DNA of 64,000 bases from Alcanivorax sp. S71-1-4 (GTDB lineage Bacteria; Pseudomonadota; Gammaproteobacteria; Pseudomonadales; Alcanivoracaceae). A program made the translations under genes and the position numbers. Where the stretch lies: NCBI RefSeq assembly GCF_009846755.1, contig NZ_AQOR01000018.1, positions 1 to 64,000 on the forward strand. Reading direction: 5' to 3'. Under the pieces are notes generated by a model. The model was given only the letters and a program-made list of their open reading frames with translations. It did no database searches and was not told the DNA's origin. Shown one piece after another: positions 49,401 to 63,042 of the stretch; the first letter of the stretch is position 1, and each line of letters begins with the position of its first letter.

Positions 49401-50333
49401 TCAGCGGCGCGCCCGGACAATATAAGGTGTCGGATCAACCTGGCGCCCGTTACGCAGCACTTCATAGTGCACGTGCGGGCCAGTGGAACGACCGGTAGAG
49501 CCAACGATGGCAATCACATCACCGGCACGCACAATGTCTCCTGCGCTTACCAGCACTTCCTTCATATGGGCATAGCGGGTGGCCACGCCATTACCATGGT
49601 TCACTTCCACCAGGTTGCCGTATCCCCAGCGCTGGCCGGCAAAGGTCACCACGCCGGCACCTGTCGCCACCACATCCGAACCATCCTTGGCGGCAAAATC
49701 CACGCCGCGGTGCATGGTCAGACGGCCACTGAACGGATCGGTGCGCTGCCCAAAGCGGGAGGACAACCAGCCACGCACAATCGGGCGGCCAGACAGCTCG
49801 GCCTTCTCGGCAATCCGGCGATTGTCCATCAGGCGCTCAAGGATGGAGAGCTGTTCTTCACGGCGATCCAGGGTCACCGCCAGATCGGTCAGTGCCTGGG
49901 TAAAGGACGGTGCGGTGTAGGCGAGAGAACGTTCTTCGGGCATTTCCGGGCCACCCACGGCGGCCGGCGCGCTGAAATCGAATTCATCGGAGGGGATACC
50001 GGCAATATCCACCAGCCGCTCGCCCAGGGCATCAATCCGCATCAGGCGGGCCTGCATGTCGGCAAGACGGATGGTCAGCGCGCGCAATTCTTCGTCGGTA
50101 CGACGGTTGAGGTCGTCCAGTGCACCGCGCTGGGACGCCAGTTCATCCTGCCAGCGGGCAGTCATGCGCTGATCCAGCACCGGATCGCCCCAGTGGTACA
50201 TCGCATAATAGGCCCCAACGCCCACCATCACCGGTATCACAAACAATACCGCCAGCAGGAGTCCGGGCAGGTGGCGCGGCAATCGCAAAGCGCGCGACTG
50301 GTGGCCACGGCTGTTGAGGACTATGATGTTCAT
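49401..50333 (-). CDS. M23-family peptidoglycan peptidase (MepM-like)
   Basis: 310 residues. One N-terminal transmembrane helix (about 22-45) is followed by a coiled coil, then an M23 domain (about 205-305) with the zinc ligands in MHRGVDFAA and HVHYE. It should face the periplasm and cut peptide cross-links. Its gene lies between secA and dciA, the same as in Pseudomonas. All catalytic residues are present, so it is probably active. Confidence 0.93.
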   Translation of the reverse strand: MNIIVLNSRGHQSRALRLPRHLPGLLLAVLFVIPVMVGVGAYYAMYHWGDPVLDQRMTARWQDELASQRGALDDLNRRTDEELRALTIRLADMQARLMRIDALGERLVDIAGIPSDEFDFSAPAAVGGPEMPEERSLAYTAPSFTQALTDLAVTLDRREEQLSILERLMDNRRIAEKAELSGRPIVRGWLSSRFGQRTDPFSGRLTMHRGVDFAAKDGSDVVATGAGVVTFAGQRWGYGNLVEVNHGNGVATRYAHMKEVLVSAGDIVRAGDVIAIVGSTGRSTGPHVHYEVLRNGRQVDPTPYIVRARR

Positions 50334-50438
50334 ATTTCCGGTTGCTCTCTTCGGAAGGAAAACACCCTAAAAATCAAAATGTTAGAGCAGGGTTTTATAA
50401 TTCGTTTACATTCTGTGCGGTTATACTAGGAAAATACT

Positions 50439-50879
50439 ATGGCTAAGGCAATTGGCCCTCGCTCCATTAGTCGACTGCTTCACGGCAGCCCCGGTCTGGA
50501 AGCGCTGCGTCACCGGGCTGCTGAATACCGCGCGCCCGCGCCAGTCAGTTGCCACTCACTCCCGCCTGCACTGGCCCAGCGGGTCCATATTCTTCAGGAA
50601 GACGGCCGCTTGCTGCTGATGGCCGACAACAATGCCGTGGCCCAACTGCTGCGCTTCCATGCACCGCGTATCGCCAGGGAACTGCAGGCCAGCGACTGGC
50701 ACATCCGCGTCACGCGCGCCACCACACCCCGCCCGCCGGTGGCCGCAGCGCCGGTGCGTACCGGTGCAGCACCCACCCTGCCCGCCTCCGCTGCCGCCTG
50801 CCTGCGTGATGCTGCAGCGGGCATTGAGGACGAGGGGTTGCGTGAATCACTGTTGCGTCTCGCCAACCTGGCAAACTGA
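50439..50879 (+). CDS. dciA: DciA-like (DUF721) helicase-operator protein
   Basis: 146 residues. An N-terminal KH-like domain with VHILQEDGRLLLMADNNAVAQLLRFHAPRIARELQ marks DUF721. DciA loads the replicative helicase DnaB in bacteria lacking DnaC. Divergent from the M23 peptidase, with lpxC beyond it, as in Pseudomonas. AGGA precedes the ATG by 7 bases; a TATACT lies just upstream of that. Confidence 0.8.
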   Translation: MAKAIGPRSISRLLHGSPGLEALRHRAAEYRAPAPVSCHSLPPALAQRVHILQEDGRLLLMADNNAVAQLLRFHAPRIARELQASDWHIRVTRATTPRPPVAAAPVRTGAAPTLPASAAACLRDAAAGIEDEGLRESLLRLANLAN

Positions 50880-50982
50880 CAGCAACGCGGCAGTGCAGGT
50901 TCCCTGAACCGGCGTATCGATCAAAAAGAAAGCAATATCCGGGCCAGAATAGCGGAGCAGCGCGGCAACAAGGCCCGGGACG

Positions 50983-51151
50983 GTAGGGTGGGTAGAGCCA
51001 AAGGCGAAACCCACCGGGTCCATGTAGCGCACTGCTCGCACAAAACCAGCGAAACTACCCACCACCCAAGCCGGGTGATTTCGATGGTTTTGCGGGAGTG
51101 AATAACGGGCATGGACATGGTGGGTTTCGCCTTTGGCTCTACCCACCCTAC
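50983..51151. repeat. Palindromic intergenic element, copy 6
   Basis: Outer arms are identical to copies 1 and 2. Inner parts are CACTGCTCGCACAAAACCAG and GATGGTTTTGCGGGAGTGAA around a short AT-richer centre. It lies between convergent dciA and lpxC. Confidence 0.9.
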
Positions 51152-51185
51152 GCCCCCCCTGGACCTGGGGCCTGGCCTATAAAAG

Positions 51186-51214
51186 GAAAGGCCCGGCGGG
51201 AATCCGGGCCTTTC
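51186..51214 (-). terminator. lpxC terminator
   Basis: A perfect 11-bp stem GAAAGGCCCGG/CCGGGCCTTTC with a 7-base loop, followed on the minus strand by CTTTTAT. It lies about 100 bases after the lpxC stop. Confidence 0.8.
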
Positions 51215-51316
51215 GATTCGACGATGTTGAATCTTGCCAATGGCAGCGGGCAGCGTCCTTGTCTGCGGCGCAGGCAGTCTCCGGGGCCAGGGAAACCCCT
51301 TCCGACCGATGCGGCC

Positions 51317-52231
51317 TTACTCGCTTGCCAGTACCGGCTTCATGTAGGAAATCGGCGCGGTGGAGGCATCCTCGAAGGTCACCACTTCCCAGGCGTCGGT
51401 TTCCTTGATCAGCTTGCGCAGCAACTGGTTGTTGAGCGCATGGCCGGACTTGTGGCCGACAAACTCGCCAATCAGGCTGTAGCCAAGCAAATACAGGTCG
51501 CCAATGGCATCCAGCATCTTGTGTTTGACGAACTCATCCTCGTAACGCAGGCCGTCCTCGTTGAGGATACGGAAGTCGTCCACCACGATAGCGTTGTCTA
51601 CGCTGCCACCCAGCGCCAGATTCTGCGAACGCAGAAACTCGATGTCGCGCATGAAGCCGAAGGTGCGCGCGCGCGCCACTTCCTTCACGAACGAGGTAGA
51701 CGAAAAGTCGATGCTCGCCATCTGTGACCGGCCGGCAAACACCGGGTGGTCAAACTCGATGGAGAAGCTCACCTTGAAGCCGTTGAACGGCACGAAGGTG
51801 GCAGACTTGTCGCCGTCCTCAATGGACACCTTGCGCTTGATGCGGATGAATTTCTTCGCCGCTGGCTGTTCCTGGATACCGGCGGACTGCAGCAGGAACA
51901 CGAAGGGTCCGGCACTGCCGTCCATGATCGGCACTTCCGGCGCCGACAATTCCACATAGGCGTTGTCGATGCCAAGCCCGGCCATGGCCGAGAGCAGATG
52001 CTCCACGGTGCCCACCTTCACGCCGTCCTTGACCAGGGTCGAGGACAGGGTGGTTTCACCCACGTTTTCCGCGTTGGCTTCAATCTCCACCACCGGGTCC
52101 AGGTCCACCCGCCGGAACACGATCCCGGCATCGACGGGCGCCGGGCGCACCGTCAGGTAGACCTTTTCACCCGTATGCAGACCGATACCGGTCGCGCGGA
52201 TGACATTCTTGAGCGTTCGCTGTCTGATCAT
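51317..52231 (-). CDS. lpxC: UDP-3-O-acyl-N-acetylglucosamine deacetylase
   Basis: 304 residues, standard length. The start [21 protein letters not shown] matches the family; I chose it over an upstream ATG in the same frame. Zinc ligands lie in [13 protein letters not shown] and [17 protein letters not shown] is the catalytic His region. It carries out the committed step of lipid A synthesis. It sits next to ftsZ, as in E. coli. Confidence 0.99.
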   Translation of the reverse strand: MIRQRTLKNVIRATGIGLHTGEKVYLTVRPAPVDAGIVFRRVDLDPVVEIEANAENVGETTLSSTLVKDGVKVGTVEHLLSAMAGLGIDNAYVELSAPEVPIMDGSAGPFVFLLQSAGIQEQPAAKKFIRIKRKVSIEDGDKSATFVPFNGFKVSFSIEFDHPVFAGRSQMASIDFSSTSFVKEVARARTFGFMRDIEFLRSQNLALGGSVDNAIVVDDFRILNEDGLRYEDEFVKHKMLDAIGDLYLLGYSLIGEFVGHKSGHALNNQLLRKLIKETDAWEVVTFEDASTAPISYMKPVLASE

Positions 52232-52390
52232 CGATCTTGTCGCTATCTTGTCGGCATCAGGCATGATACCGCGGTCCTGAACACAGAATCTGGGGCGATG
52301 CTAACAGACCCGCCGATTCTGCACCATTGTCCCTTGCGCCTTCCGTCGGTCCTGCCGGGTCACCCCGGCCAGCGGGCCGGCGGCTGATGA

Positions 52391-53551
52391 TCAATCCGCC
52401 TGGCGACGCAGGAAGGTCGGGATATCAATGAAATCCAGATCTTCCGCCGCATTCACCGCAGCCTGCGCGTTACGCCGGGTCTCGCTCTGGGGGCGCTTGC
52501 GGCCAAAGGCCGGGCGCTCCAGTTCGTCGTAGTCCAGGCGACCGTCTGCACGTACCGGGGTTTGATTGCCGCGCACAACTTTAAGTTCCTGCACGCCGCC
52601 CAGCCCGGTGGCGACCACGGTCACGGTCAGTTCATCGCCCATGTCCGGATCGATGGCGGTACCGATAATCACGTTGGCGTCGTCGGAGGCCAGTTCCTGG
52701 ATCACATCACCCACCGTGGTGAATTCCTGCAGCGAGATGGATTCGCTGGCAGTGATGTTGATCAAAATGCCCCGTGCACCGTGCAGGTCCACATCTTCCA
52801 GCAACGGGCTGGAGATGGCGGCATTGGCCGCTGCTTCGGCGCGGCCTTCACCGCGGGAGGTGCCCGAGCCCATCATCGCCATGCCCATTTCGCTCATTAC
52901 CGTGCGCACGTCGGCGAAGTCGACGTTGATCATGCCCGGTTTGACGATCAGGTCAGCGATGCCTTTCACCGCGCCGAGCAGTACATCGTTGGCTGCCTTG
53001 AACGCGTCCAGCAGGCTGGTGGAACCGCCCAGCACGGCCTGCAGCTTTTCGTTCGGGATGGTGATCAGCGAGTCCACGTGCTCACGCAGTTGCGCGATGC
53101 CTTCCTCGGCCACTTTCAGGCGCTTGCGGCCTTCGAACGGGAACGGCTTGGTCACCACCGCCACGGTGAGGATGCCCAGCTCGCGCGCGACTTCGGCCAC
53201 AATGGGTGCAGCACCGGTACCGGTACCACCGCCCATGCCCGCCGTCACGAACACCATGTCGGCGCCTTCCAGCAGTTCGGCCAGACGTTCGCGATCTTCA
53301 ATCGCGGACTGGCGGCCCACTTCCGGGTTGGCACCTGCACCCAGGCCCTTGGTGACCTGGCTGCCGAGTTGAATCACCGTGCGCGAGGATGCGTTGCGCA
53401 GCGCCTGTGCGTCGGTATTGGCGCAGATGAATTCCACGCCGTCCACATTCGAGCGCACCATGTGATCCACGGCATTGCCACCGCCACCACCTACGCCCAC
53501 CACTTTAATGACCGCGCCATGCGGTACGCTGTCTTCCAGTTTGAATTGCAT
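52391..53551 (-). CDS. ftsZ: Cell-division GTPase FtsZ
   Basis: 386 residues. GTP-binding signature GMGGGTGTGAAP, GVGGGGGNAVDHM near the N-terminus, and the T7 synergy loop NVDFADVRTVM are present. The C-terminal tail DIPTFLRRQAD is the FtsA/ZipA-binding peptide. It assembles the division ring. Unusually, 380 bases separate it from ftsA, largely a folded inverted-repeat structure. Confidence 0.99.
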   Translation of the reverse strand: MQFKLEDSVPHGAVIKVVGVGGGGGNAVDHMVRSNVDGVEFICANTDAQALRNASSRTVIQLGSQVTKGLGAGANPEVGRQSAIEDRERLAELLEGADMVFVTAGMGGGTGTGAAPIVAEVARELGILTVAVVTKPFPFEGRKRLKVAEEGIAQLREHVDSLITIPNEKLQAVLGGSTSLLDAFKAANDVLLGAVKGIADLIVKPGMINVDFADVRTVMSEMGMAMMGSGTSRGEGRAEAAANAAISSPLLEDVDLHGARGILINITASESISLQEFTTVGDVIQELASDDANVIIGTAIDPDMGDELTVTVVATGLGGVQELKVVRGNQTPVRADGRLDYDELERPAFGRKRPQSETRRNAQAAVNAAEDLDFIDIPTFLRRQAD

Positions 53552-53666
53552 GGTTGATCTCCCGTTTATCCCTGTGTCGTCGAATCGTTCCGGCGTGGAC
53601 TCCGCCCCGCCAGGAACCTGGTGTCACGACGGCTGCAACGCCGTCGCGTCAGTCGCGCTGCGACTG

Positions 53667-53933
53667 AGGGCCTGTTTGCCCTGTTTTCATCGGCCCTGCT
53701 TGCCCTGTTTGGCCGCCCCGCAAGGCAGCCGATGCGTAGTGTGGTGGCCCCACATGAGCAGCGGCTAACGCGGCGGGGCGGCCAAACAGGGCAAGCCCTT
53801 TGGGTTGAGTCTGAAAACGCGCCACTCTGCGTTGCTCGTCAGTCATTTGGCACCACCAAACTCTCTTCCTTGCGCCTTGATTGGCGCGTTTTCAGACTCA
53901 ACAGGGCCGATGAAAACAGGGCAAACAGGCCCT
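53667..53933. repeat. Nested inverted-repeat structure between ftsA and ftsZ
   Basis: Outer perfect 32-bp arms lie at 53667-53698 and 53902-53933. Inside are two further perfect hairpins: 22-bp arms at 53699-53720 and 53774-53795, and 20-bp arms at 53805-53824 and 53882-53901. They are adjacent, so DNA or RNA here would fold into a cloverleaf-like three-way junction. The loops contain no recognisable gene. It could be a decayed or non-autonomous mobile element, an RNA processing site, or an attenuator between ftsA and ftsZ. Confidence 0.9.
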
Positions 53934-55170
53934 ACAAATTACCTTTGAACCAGCTTTTCACTTTTTCCAGCCAGTCCGTTCCACTGGAAGGTGTTTCACG
54001 GCGCCCGCCGCGGCCTTCCTGTTCCATCCGTTGTCCGTACAGCAGCAGGCCGACGGCGGTGGCGTAAATCGGGTTGCGCACCACGTCGGTCAGACCCGCC
54101 ACGCCCTGCGGCATACCCAGCCGCACCGGCATGTGGAAAATCTCCTCGGCCAGTTCCGCCGCGCCCTCAATTTTCGAGGAGCCACCGGTCAGCACGATGC
54201 CACCCGGTATCAGATCCTCGAAGCCGCTGCGGCGCAGTTCCGCCTGGATCAGCGTGAACAGCTCGTCGTAACGCGGCTCCACCACTTCCGCCAGATTCTG
54301 GCGGCTCAGTGTGCGCGGCGGGCGGTCGCCCACCGACGGCACCTTGATGGTTTCATCCGCGCCGGCGAGCTGGGTCAGCGCACAGGCGTATTTCATCTTG
54401 ATCTCTTCGGCGTACTGCTTCGGTGTGCGCAGTGCCATGGCGATGTCGTTGGTGACCTGGTCACCGGCAATCGGAATATTTGCCGTGTGGCGGATGGCGC
54501 CTTCGGTGAAGATCGCGATATCGGTGGTGCCACCGCCGATGTCCACCATGCACACGCCCAGTTCGCGTTCGTCCTCGGTCAGCACCGCGTAGGCGGAAGC
54601 CAGTTGCTCGAGGATCATGTCCTCCACTTCCAGACCACAGCGACGCACGCATTTTTCGATGTTCTGCGCGGCGTTCACCGCGCAGGTCACCAGATGCACT
54701 TTCGCTTCCAGCCGCACACCGCTCATGCCGACCGGCTCGCGCACGCCTTCCTGGTTGTCCACCACATATTCCTGCGGTAACACATGCAGTGTTTTCTGGT
54801 CCGCCGGGATCGCCACCGCCTGGGCGGCGTCGATCACCCGGTCGATATCCGCATGCAGTACCTCGCGATCACGAATGGCAACGATGCCGTGGCTGTTCAG
54901 GCTGCGCACGTGGCTGCCGGCAATGCCGGCGTACACCGAATGAATCTGGCAGCCGGCCATCAGTTCTGCCTCCTCCACCGCGCGCTGGATCGAGCGCACC
55001 GTGGCTTCGATATCCACCACGACGCCTTTTTTCATGCCACGCGAAGGCTGTGATCCGATGCCAATGATCTCCATGGCACCCTCGGCATTTACCTGGCCGA
55101 CGATGGCCACCACTTTCGAGGTGCCAATGTCCAGGCCAACGATCATCCGGTCCTGTGCTGAATTTGCCAT
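53932..55170 (-). CDS. ftsA: Cell-division actin-like protein FtsA
   Basis: 412 residues. The actin-fold motifs are present: VGLDIGTSKVVAIVGQV, ELGVCMVDIGGGTTDIAIF and GGIVLTGGSSKIEGA. A C-terminal amphipathic helix (TDWLEKVKSWFKGN) anchors it to the membrane. It tethers FtsZ filaments. ftsQ ends 4 bases upstream. Confidence 0.98.
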   Translation of the reverse strand: MANSAQDRMIVGLDIGTSKVVAIVGQVNAEGAMEIIGIGSQPSRGMKKGVVVDIEATVRSIQRAVEEAELMAGCQIHSVYAGIAGSHVRSLNSHGIVAIRDREVLHADIDRVIDAAQAVAIPADQKTLHVLPQEYVVDNQEGVREPVGMSGVRLEAKVHLVTCAVNAAQNIEKCVRRCGLEVEDMILEQLASAYAVLTEDERELGVCMVDIGGGTTDIAIFTEGAIRHTANIPIAGDQVTNDIAMALRTPKQYAEEIKMKYACALTQLAGADETIKVPSVGDRPPRTLSRQNLAEVVEPRYDELFTLIQAELRRSGFEDLIPGGIVLTGGSSKIEGAAELAEEIFHMPVRLGMPQGVAGLTDVVRNPIYATAVGLLLYGQRMEQEGRGGRRETPSSGTDWLEKVKSWFKGNL

Positions 55171-55174
55171 GGCG

Positions 55175-58359
<3,185 letters not shown>

Positions 58360-58375
58360 ATCGTGCTTATCGTGG

Positions 58376-59446
58376 TCAGCCACGCAGCACCTCCTCACAA
58401 ATATCGGCCACACGGGTAGCGCTGTCCGGCAGCGCCGCCGCGCGTGCCCGGCCAGCCAGCTCGGCCAGCGCAGTACGCTGCATCAGGCCGGCCAGCTTCT
58501 CAGACAAGCCGGCGGCATCCAGTTCCTGTTGTGGCAAAAGTCTTGCCGCGTTTCGTGACGCGAGCCACGCTGCATTATGTGTCTGGTGATCGTCGACAGC
58601 GGTCGGCAGCGGTACAAACAACGCCGCCACTCCTGCCGCCGCCAGTTCCGACACCGTCGAGGCGCCACTGCGACAGATCACCAGATCCGCCCAGGCGTAC
58701 GCGGCGGCCATGTCATCAATAAATTCTTCTACCGCAGCGTCCAGCGCGACCACCTGATAGGCTTCGCGTGCTTCGTCAGCGCGGTTGCGGCCAGCCTGAT
58801 GTCGCACGATCACCGGCTCGTTGCCAAACAGCGACGCCAGCGCCGCCGGCAGTTTTCGATTCAGCGCCAGCGCACCCTGGCTGCCACCGAGCACCAGAAT
58901 GCGCAGCGGCCCCTGATGCTGGCTGTAGCGTTCCGACGGTGCGGGGAGCGCCGCAATGGCGTCACGCACCGGGTTGCCGACCATCACCGCGCGGCCACCA
59001 AACGCGCCATCAAACCCCTCCAGCGCACGTGTCGCGATGCGCGCCAGGACACGATTGGTGAGGCCAGGAATCGCGTTCTGTTCGTGAATGATCAGCGGCA
59101 CACCACACAAGCGTGCGGCAATGCCGCCCGGCCCACTGGCAAAACCACCGAAGCCGAGCACCAGCACCGGCGACAGCGAACGAATCTTCCGTCGGGCCGC
59201 GAGCACTGCGCGCAGCAACTGCAACGGCATCTGCAGTTTGCGCACCAGGCCGCTGCCGCGCACCCCACGCACTTTCAGTGTATGCAGGGGGTAGCCGGCT
59301 GCCGGCACCAGACGATTTTCTATGCCCTGCTCCGCCCCCAGCCATTCAATGTGATAACCACGCGCGCGCAGCACATCGGCCACGGCCAGGGCCGGGAAAA
59401 CGTGACCGCCGGTGCCGCCGGCCATGATCAGGATGGTGCCATTCAT
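58376..59446 (-). CDS. murG: UDP-GlcNAc:undecaprenyl-pyrophosphoryl-MurNAc-pentapeptide transferase
   Basis: 356 residues. The N-terminal [15 protein letters not shown] and C-terminal [21 protein letters not shown] are diagnostic. It makes lipid II on the inner membrane. The ATG shares one base with the ftsW stop (TGATG). Confidence 0.98.
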   Translation of the reverse strand: MNGTILIMAGGTGGHVFPALAVADVLRARGYHIEWLGAEQGIENRLVPAAGYPLHTLKVRGVRGSGLVRKLQMPLQLLRAVLAARRKIRSLSPVLVLGFGGFASGPGGIAARLCGVPLIIHEQNAIPGLTNRVLARIATRALEGFDGAFGGRAVMVGNPVRDAIAALPAPSERYSQHQGPLRILVLGGSQGALALNRKLPAALASLFGNEPVIVRHQAGRNRADEAREAYQVVALDAAVEEFIDDMAAAYAWADLVICRSGASTVSELAAAGVAALFVPLPTAVDDHQTHNAAWLASRNAARLLPQQELDAAGLSEKLAGLMQRTALAELAGRARAAALPDSATRVADICEEVLRG

Positions 59447-60609
59447 CAACGCACCCTCCCGCGCTCGCGCGCTTCGTAACCCTGCAACTCAGTGCCGGCG
59501 CGAAGCACGATCGCGACCATCGCGGCAGACACCAGCAGACTGCTGCCGCCATAGGAGACGAACGGCAGGGTCAGCCCCTTGGTCGGCAACACACCCATGT
59601 TCACACCCAGGTTGATCAACGCCTGGGTGCTGAAAATCAGCGCGATGCCATACACCAGCTGCGCGTGATAGAACCAGCCCCGTTCTTCCAGACGACCGCC
59701 CAGCAGGAAGATGCGGGCGATCACAAACGCGAACACCGCAATCAGCAGCAGGTTGCCGATCAGACCCAGTTCCTCCGCCATGACCGCGAACACAAAATCG
59801 GTGTGTGCCTCCGGCAGGTAAAACAGTTTCTGTACGCTGTTGCCCAACCCGACACCGAACCAGTGACCACGTCCAAAGGCGATCAGGCTCTGCGTGAGCT
59901 GGTAACCGCTGCCAAACTGGTCCGCCCACGGGTCCATGAAGGACATCAGCCGCGCCACACGGTATGGCTGCGCGAAGGCCACGACCGCAGCCAGCAACAC
60001 CACTACCAGCGACAACAGCAGGAAGCGCCGGGTCGGAACGCCCGCCAGGAACAGCATGCCCATCGCGGCAACACCAAGCACCACGACAGCGCCGAAATCA
60101 GGTTGCATCAACAACAGCAGCGCCAGCATGCCCATGACCATCAGCGGCAGCAGGAAGCCTTTCCAGGTGGCCTGCAGTTCGGTGCGGCGCTGGGCGATAT
60201 AGCCGGCCAGGTACATGACGAACCCCAGCTTGGCCACTTCCGACGGCTGCAGGGTAAAGCCGGCAATGCTGATCCAGCGCAACGAGCCGTTCACTTCCCG
60301 GCCCAGACCAGGAATAAACAGGAGAAGCAATGCGAAGACAGCCGCCGGCAGAGCCAGGAAACGTATTTTCTCCAGCAGCGACAACGGCACCAGCGTGTAC
60401 ACAAACAGCCCCACGCCCAGCCCCATCAGCAAATAGATGCCGTGGCGCAATGCGTAATAAAAAGGTTCGCCCAGACGCGTCTCGGCGATCTGCAACGATG
60501 CCGAGGTGACCATCACCAGCCCCAGCAGTGACAGCGACAGCGCACCGGCAAGCAGTGGCACATCGATTCGCGCCAGTGTGGGGCGCAACACCTGCCACTC
60601 AAGTCTCAC
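59446..60609 (-). CDS. ftsW: Lipid II polymerase/division protein FtsW
   Basis: 387 residues with ten hydrophobic helices and SEDS-family motifs (GSGYQLTQSLIAFGRGHWFG, LPEAHTDFVFAVMAEELG, LPTKGLTLPFVSYGGSS). The start is GTG 60607-60609, with an excellent AGGAGGT 5 bases upstream. It lies inside the end of murD (11-base overlap). FtsW polymerises septal peptidoglycan with FtsI. Confidence 0.96.
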   Translation of the reverse strand: MRLEWQVLRPTLARIDVPLLAGALSLSLLGLVMVTSASLQIAETRLGEPFYYALRHGIYLLMGLGVGLFVYTLVPLSLLEKIRFLALPAAVFALLLLFIPGLGREVNGSLRWISIAGFTLQPSEVAKLGFVMYLAGYIAQRRTELQATWKGFLLPLMVMGMLALLLLMQPDFGAVVVLGVAAMGMLFLAGVPTRRFLLLSLVVVLLAAVVAFAQPYRVARLMSFMDPWADQFGSGYQLTQSLIAFGRGHWFGVGLGNSVQKLFYLPEAHTDFVFAVMAEELGLIGNLLLIAVFAFVIARIFLLGGRLEERGWFYHAQLVYGIALIFSTQALINLGVNMGVLPTKGLTLPFVSYGGSSLLVSAAMVAIVLRAGTELQGYEARERGRVR

Positions 60610-61927
60610 CGGCCACCTCCTGCACCTGGCGAATGAAATCTTCACCGCGTGCGACATAACCGGAATACATGTCAAAGCTGGCGCAGGCAGGCGACAGCAG
60701 CACCGCATCCCCCGGTTGCGCCAGCGCAGCAGCGCGGCGCACCGCGGCGGCCATGTCCGCCACGCGTTCACAGGGCACGCCGGGCAACGCCGACGCCAGT
60801 TGGTCAGCATCCTGACCCAGCAGCAAAGCGGCACGCACATGGCGTTGCGCCGGTTGCGCCAGCGGTGAGAAATCCTGGCCCTTGCCCTGGCCACCCGCGA
60901 TCAGCAACACCTGCCCCTGGATCGCAGGGCCGATTCCCGCCAGGGCAGCCAGCGTGGCGCCGACATTGGTGCCTTTGGAGTCGTTGAACCACTGCACACC
61001 GTCTTTCTCGATGACCAGCTGGCAGCGATGCGCCAGGCCACTGAACCGCCGTGCCGCTTCCAGGGCGGCTTCGCGCGGCAGTTTCAATGCCTCGGCCATG
61101 GCCAGCGCAGCCAGCACGTTCAGTGCGTTGTGATTGCCGCGCAGTGTCAGCGCCGACACCGCCATCAAATCTTCACCACGGCAGGTCAGCATGCCGCGCG
61201 CGGCATCCAGGCGATAATCCGCCTGCGCGTGTTCGCCAAAGGTAATTTCACGCGGCACCGCGCTTTGCGGCCGGGTGGCTTCATCGTCGCGGTTCCACAC
61301 CGCCACTTCGCAGCCGTCATAGATGCGCTGCTTGGCGGCGATGTAGTCCGCCAGGCTGTGATAGCGATCCATATGGTCCTGCGACACATTCAGGATCGCG
61401 GCCACCTGCGCGTCCAGGCTGTACGTGGTCTCGAGCTGGAAGCTCGACAACTCCAGCACATAAAGCTGGGCATCGGCATCCAGCAGTTCCAGCGCGGGAG
61501 TACCGAGGTTGCCGCCGGTCAGGGCATGGCGCCCGCCGGCGTGGGCGATATCACCCAGCAGTGTTGTCACCGTGCTTTTTGCATTGGAACCGGTGATGGC
61601 CGCCACCGGCACGCTGGCGGCACGGGCAAACAGTTCGATGTCGCCGATCACTTCCTTGCCGGCCGCCACCTGGCGGGCAATCTCGGGCGTACTGATCGCG
61701 ATGCCAGGGCTGACGATCAGGCGGCGCGCCTGGTCCAGCCACTCTTCGCGATACCCTCCGACGTGCATCGGCACATCACGGAACCGTTCCCGCAGGTCAT
61801 CCAGGCCCGGCGGCTGGGCACGCGTGTCCAGCGCACGCACCGGCATGCCCTGTGCCGCCAGATAGCGCACACAGCTTTGCCCGGTGATGCCCAGACCAAT
61901 GACCAGATCGAACGCTTCCTTACTCAT
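60599..61927 (-). CDS. murD: UDP-N-acetylmuramoylalanine-D-glutamate ligase
   Basis: 442 residues. GLGITGQSCVRYLAAQG binds substrate and ITGSNAKSTVTTLL is the ATP loop, with Ala in place of the usual Gly. It adds D-Glu to UDP-MurNAc-L-Ala. mraY ends 32 bases upstream. Confidence 0.98.
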   Translation of the reverse strand: MSKEAFDLVIGLGITGQSCVRYLAAQGMPVRALDTRAQPPGLDDLRERFRDVPMHVGGYREEWLDQARRLIVSPGIAISTPEIARQVAAGKEVIGDIELFARAASVPVAAITGSNAKSTVTTLLGDIAHAGGRHALTGGNLGTPALELLDADAQLYVLELSSFQLETTYSLDAQVAAILNVSQDHMDRYHSLADYIAAKQRIYDGCEVAVWNRDDEATRPQSAVPREITFGEHAQADYRLDAARGMLTCRGEDLMAVSALTLRGNHNALNVLAALAMAEALKLPREAALEAARRFSGLAHRCQLVIEKDGVQWFNDSKGTNVGATLAALAGIGPAIQGQVLLIAGGQGKGQDFSPLAQPAQRHVRAALLLGQDADQLASALPGVPCERVADMAAAVRRAAALAQPGDAVLLSPACASFDMYSGYVARGEDFIRQVQEVAGET

Positions 61928-61959
61928 ATCCGCGTCGCCACACCATCAATAACAGCCTG

Positions 61960-63042
61960 TTAACGAATCTTCAGGGTCGCCAGACCCACCAATACCAGAA
62001 TCACTGTGATCACCCAGAACCGGACGATGATTTTCGGCTCCGGCCAGCCTTTGAGTTCAAAGTGGTGATGAATCGGTGCCATGCGAAAAATGCGGCGGCC
62101 GGTCAGCTTGAAGGAGGCCACCTGCAACATCACCGACACGGTTTCCATCACGAACACGCCGCCCATGATGAACAGCACGATTTCCTGACGGACGATGACG
62201 GCCATCACGCCCAGCACCGCGCCCAGCGCCAGCGCACCGACATCGCCCATGAACACCTGCGCGGGGTAGGCGTTGAACCAGAGGAACCCCAGCCCGGCAC
62301 CGCAGATCGCCGCCGCCATCACCACCAGTTCGCCGCTGCCGGCGATGTAGGGAATGTGCAGATAATTGGCGAACTGGGCATGGCCACTCACATACGCAAA
62401 GACACCGAGCGCGCCAGCCACCAGCACCGTCGGCATGATGGCCAGCCCGTCGAGGCCATCGGTCAGGTTCACCGCGTTACTGGTGCCGTTGATCACGAAA
62501 TAGGTCAGCACGATGTAGAACACGCCCAGGTTGATGGCCACGTTCTTGAAGAACGGCACGATCAGCTGCGTTTCCGCCGGGGTCTGCGCGGTGAAGAACA
62601 GCGCGCAGGCCGCAGCGATGGCGCCGACCGACTGCCACAGGTATTTCCAGCGCGCAGGCAGCCCACGGGGGTTCTTTTCCACCACCTTGCGCCAGTCATC
62701 GACCCAGCCCACGGCACCGAAAATGAACAGCACACCGAGGGTAATCCAGACGAAACGGTTTTCCAGATCGGCCCACAGCAGCGTCGCCAGGACAATCGCC
62801 ACCAGGATCAGTGCGCCACCCATGGTCGGCGTGCCGGCCTTGCTCAGATGACTTTTCGGCCCGTCGTCGCGGATCGCCTGGCCGACCTGATAATGACGCA
62901 GTTTCTCAATCATCACCGGCCCGACCACAAAGCAGATCACCAGCGCCGTCAGCACGCTGAAAATGGCGCGCAGTGTCAGGTACTGCACCACCAGAAATCC
63001 GGGATGGAACTGCGTCAGATATTCTGCCAGCCAAAGCAGCAT
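61960..63042 (-). CDS. mraY: Phospho-N-acetylmuramoyl-pentapeptide transferase
   Basis: 360 residues with ten hydrophobic helices. The catalytic and Mg-binding segments are visible: [26 protein letters not shown], and [26 protein letters not shown] marks the C-terminal loop. It makes lipid I. The ATG overlaps the murF stop (ATGA). Confidence 0.99.
   Translation of the reverse strand: MLLWLAEYLTQFHPGFLVVQYLTLRAIFSVLTALVICFVVGPVMIEKLRHYQVGQAIRDDGPKSHLSKAGTPTMGGALILVAIVLATLLWADLENRFVWITLGVLFIFGAVGWVDDWRKVVEKNPRGLPARWKYLWQSVGAIAAACALFFTAQTPAETQLIVPFFKNVAINLGVFYIVLTYFVINGTSNAVNLTDGLDGLAIMPTVLVAGALGVFAYVSGHAQFANYLHIPYIAGSGELVVMAAAICGAGLGFLWFNAYPAQVFMGDVGALALGAVLGVMAVIVRQEIVLFIMGGVFVMETVSVMLQVASFKLTGRRIFRMAPIHHHFELKGWPEPKIIVRFWVITVILVLVGLATLKIR

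Noticed and set aside
50403..50438. A promoter with TATACT directly before dciA
   Set aside because: TATACT would place the start only a few bases before the ATG, leaving no room for the ribosome site, and no good -35 is present.
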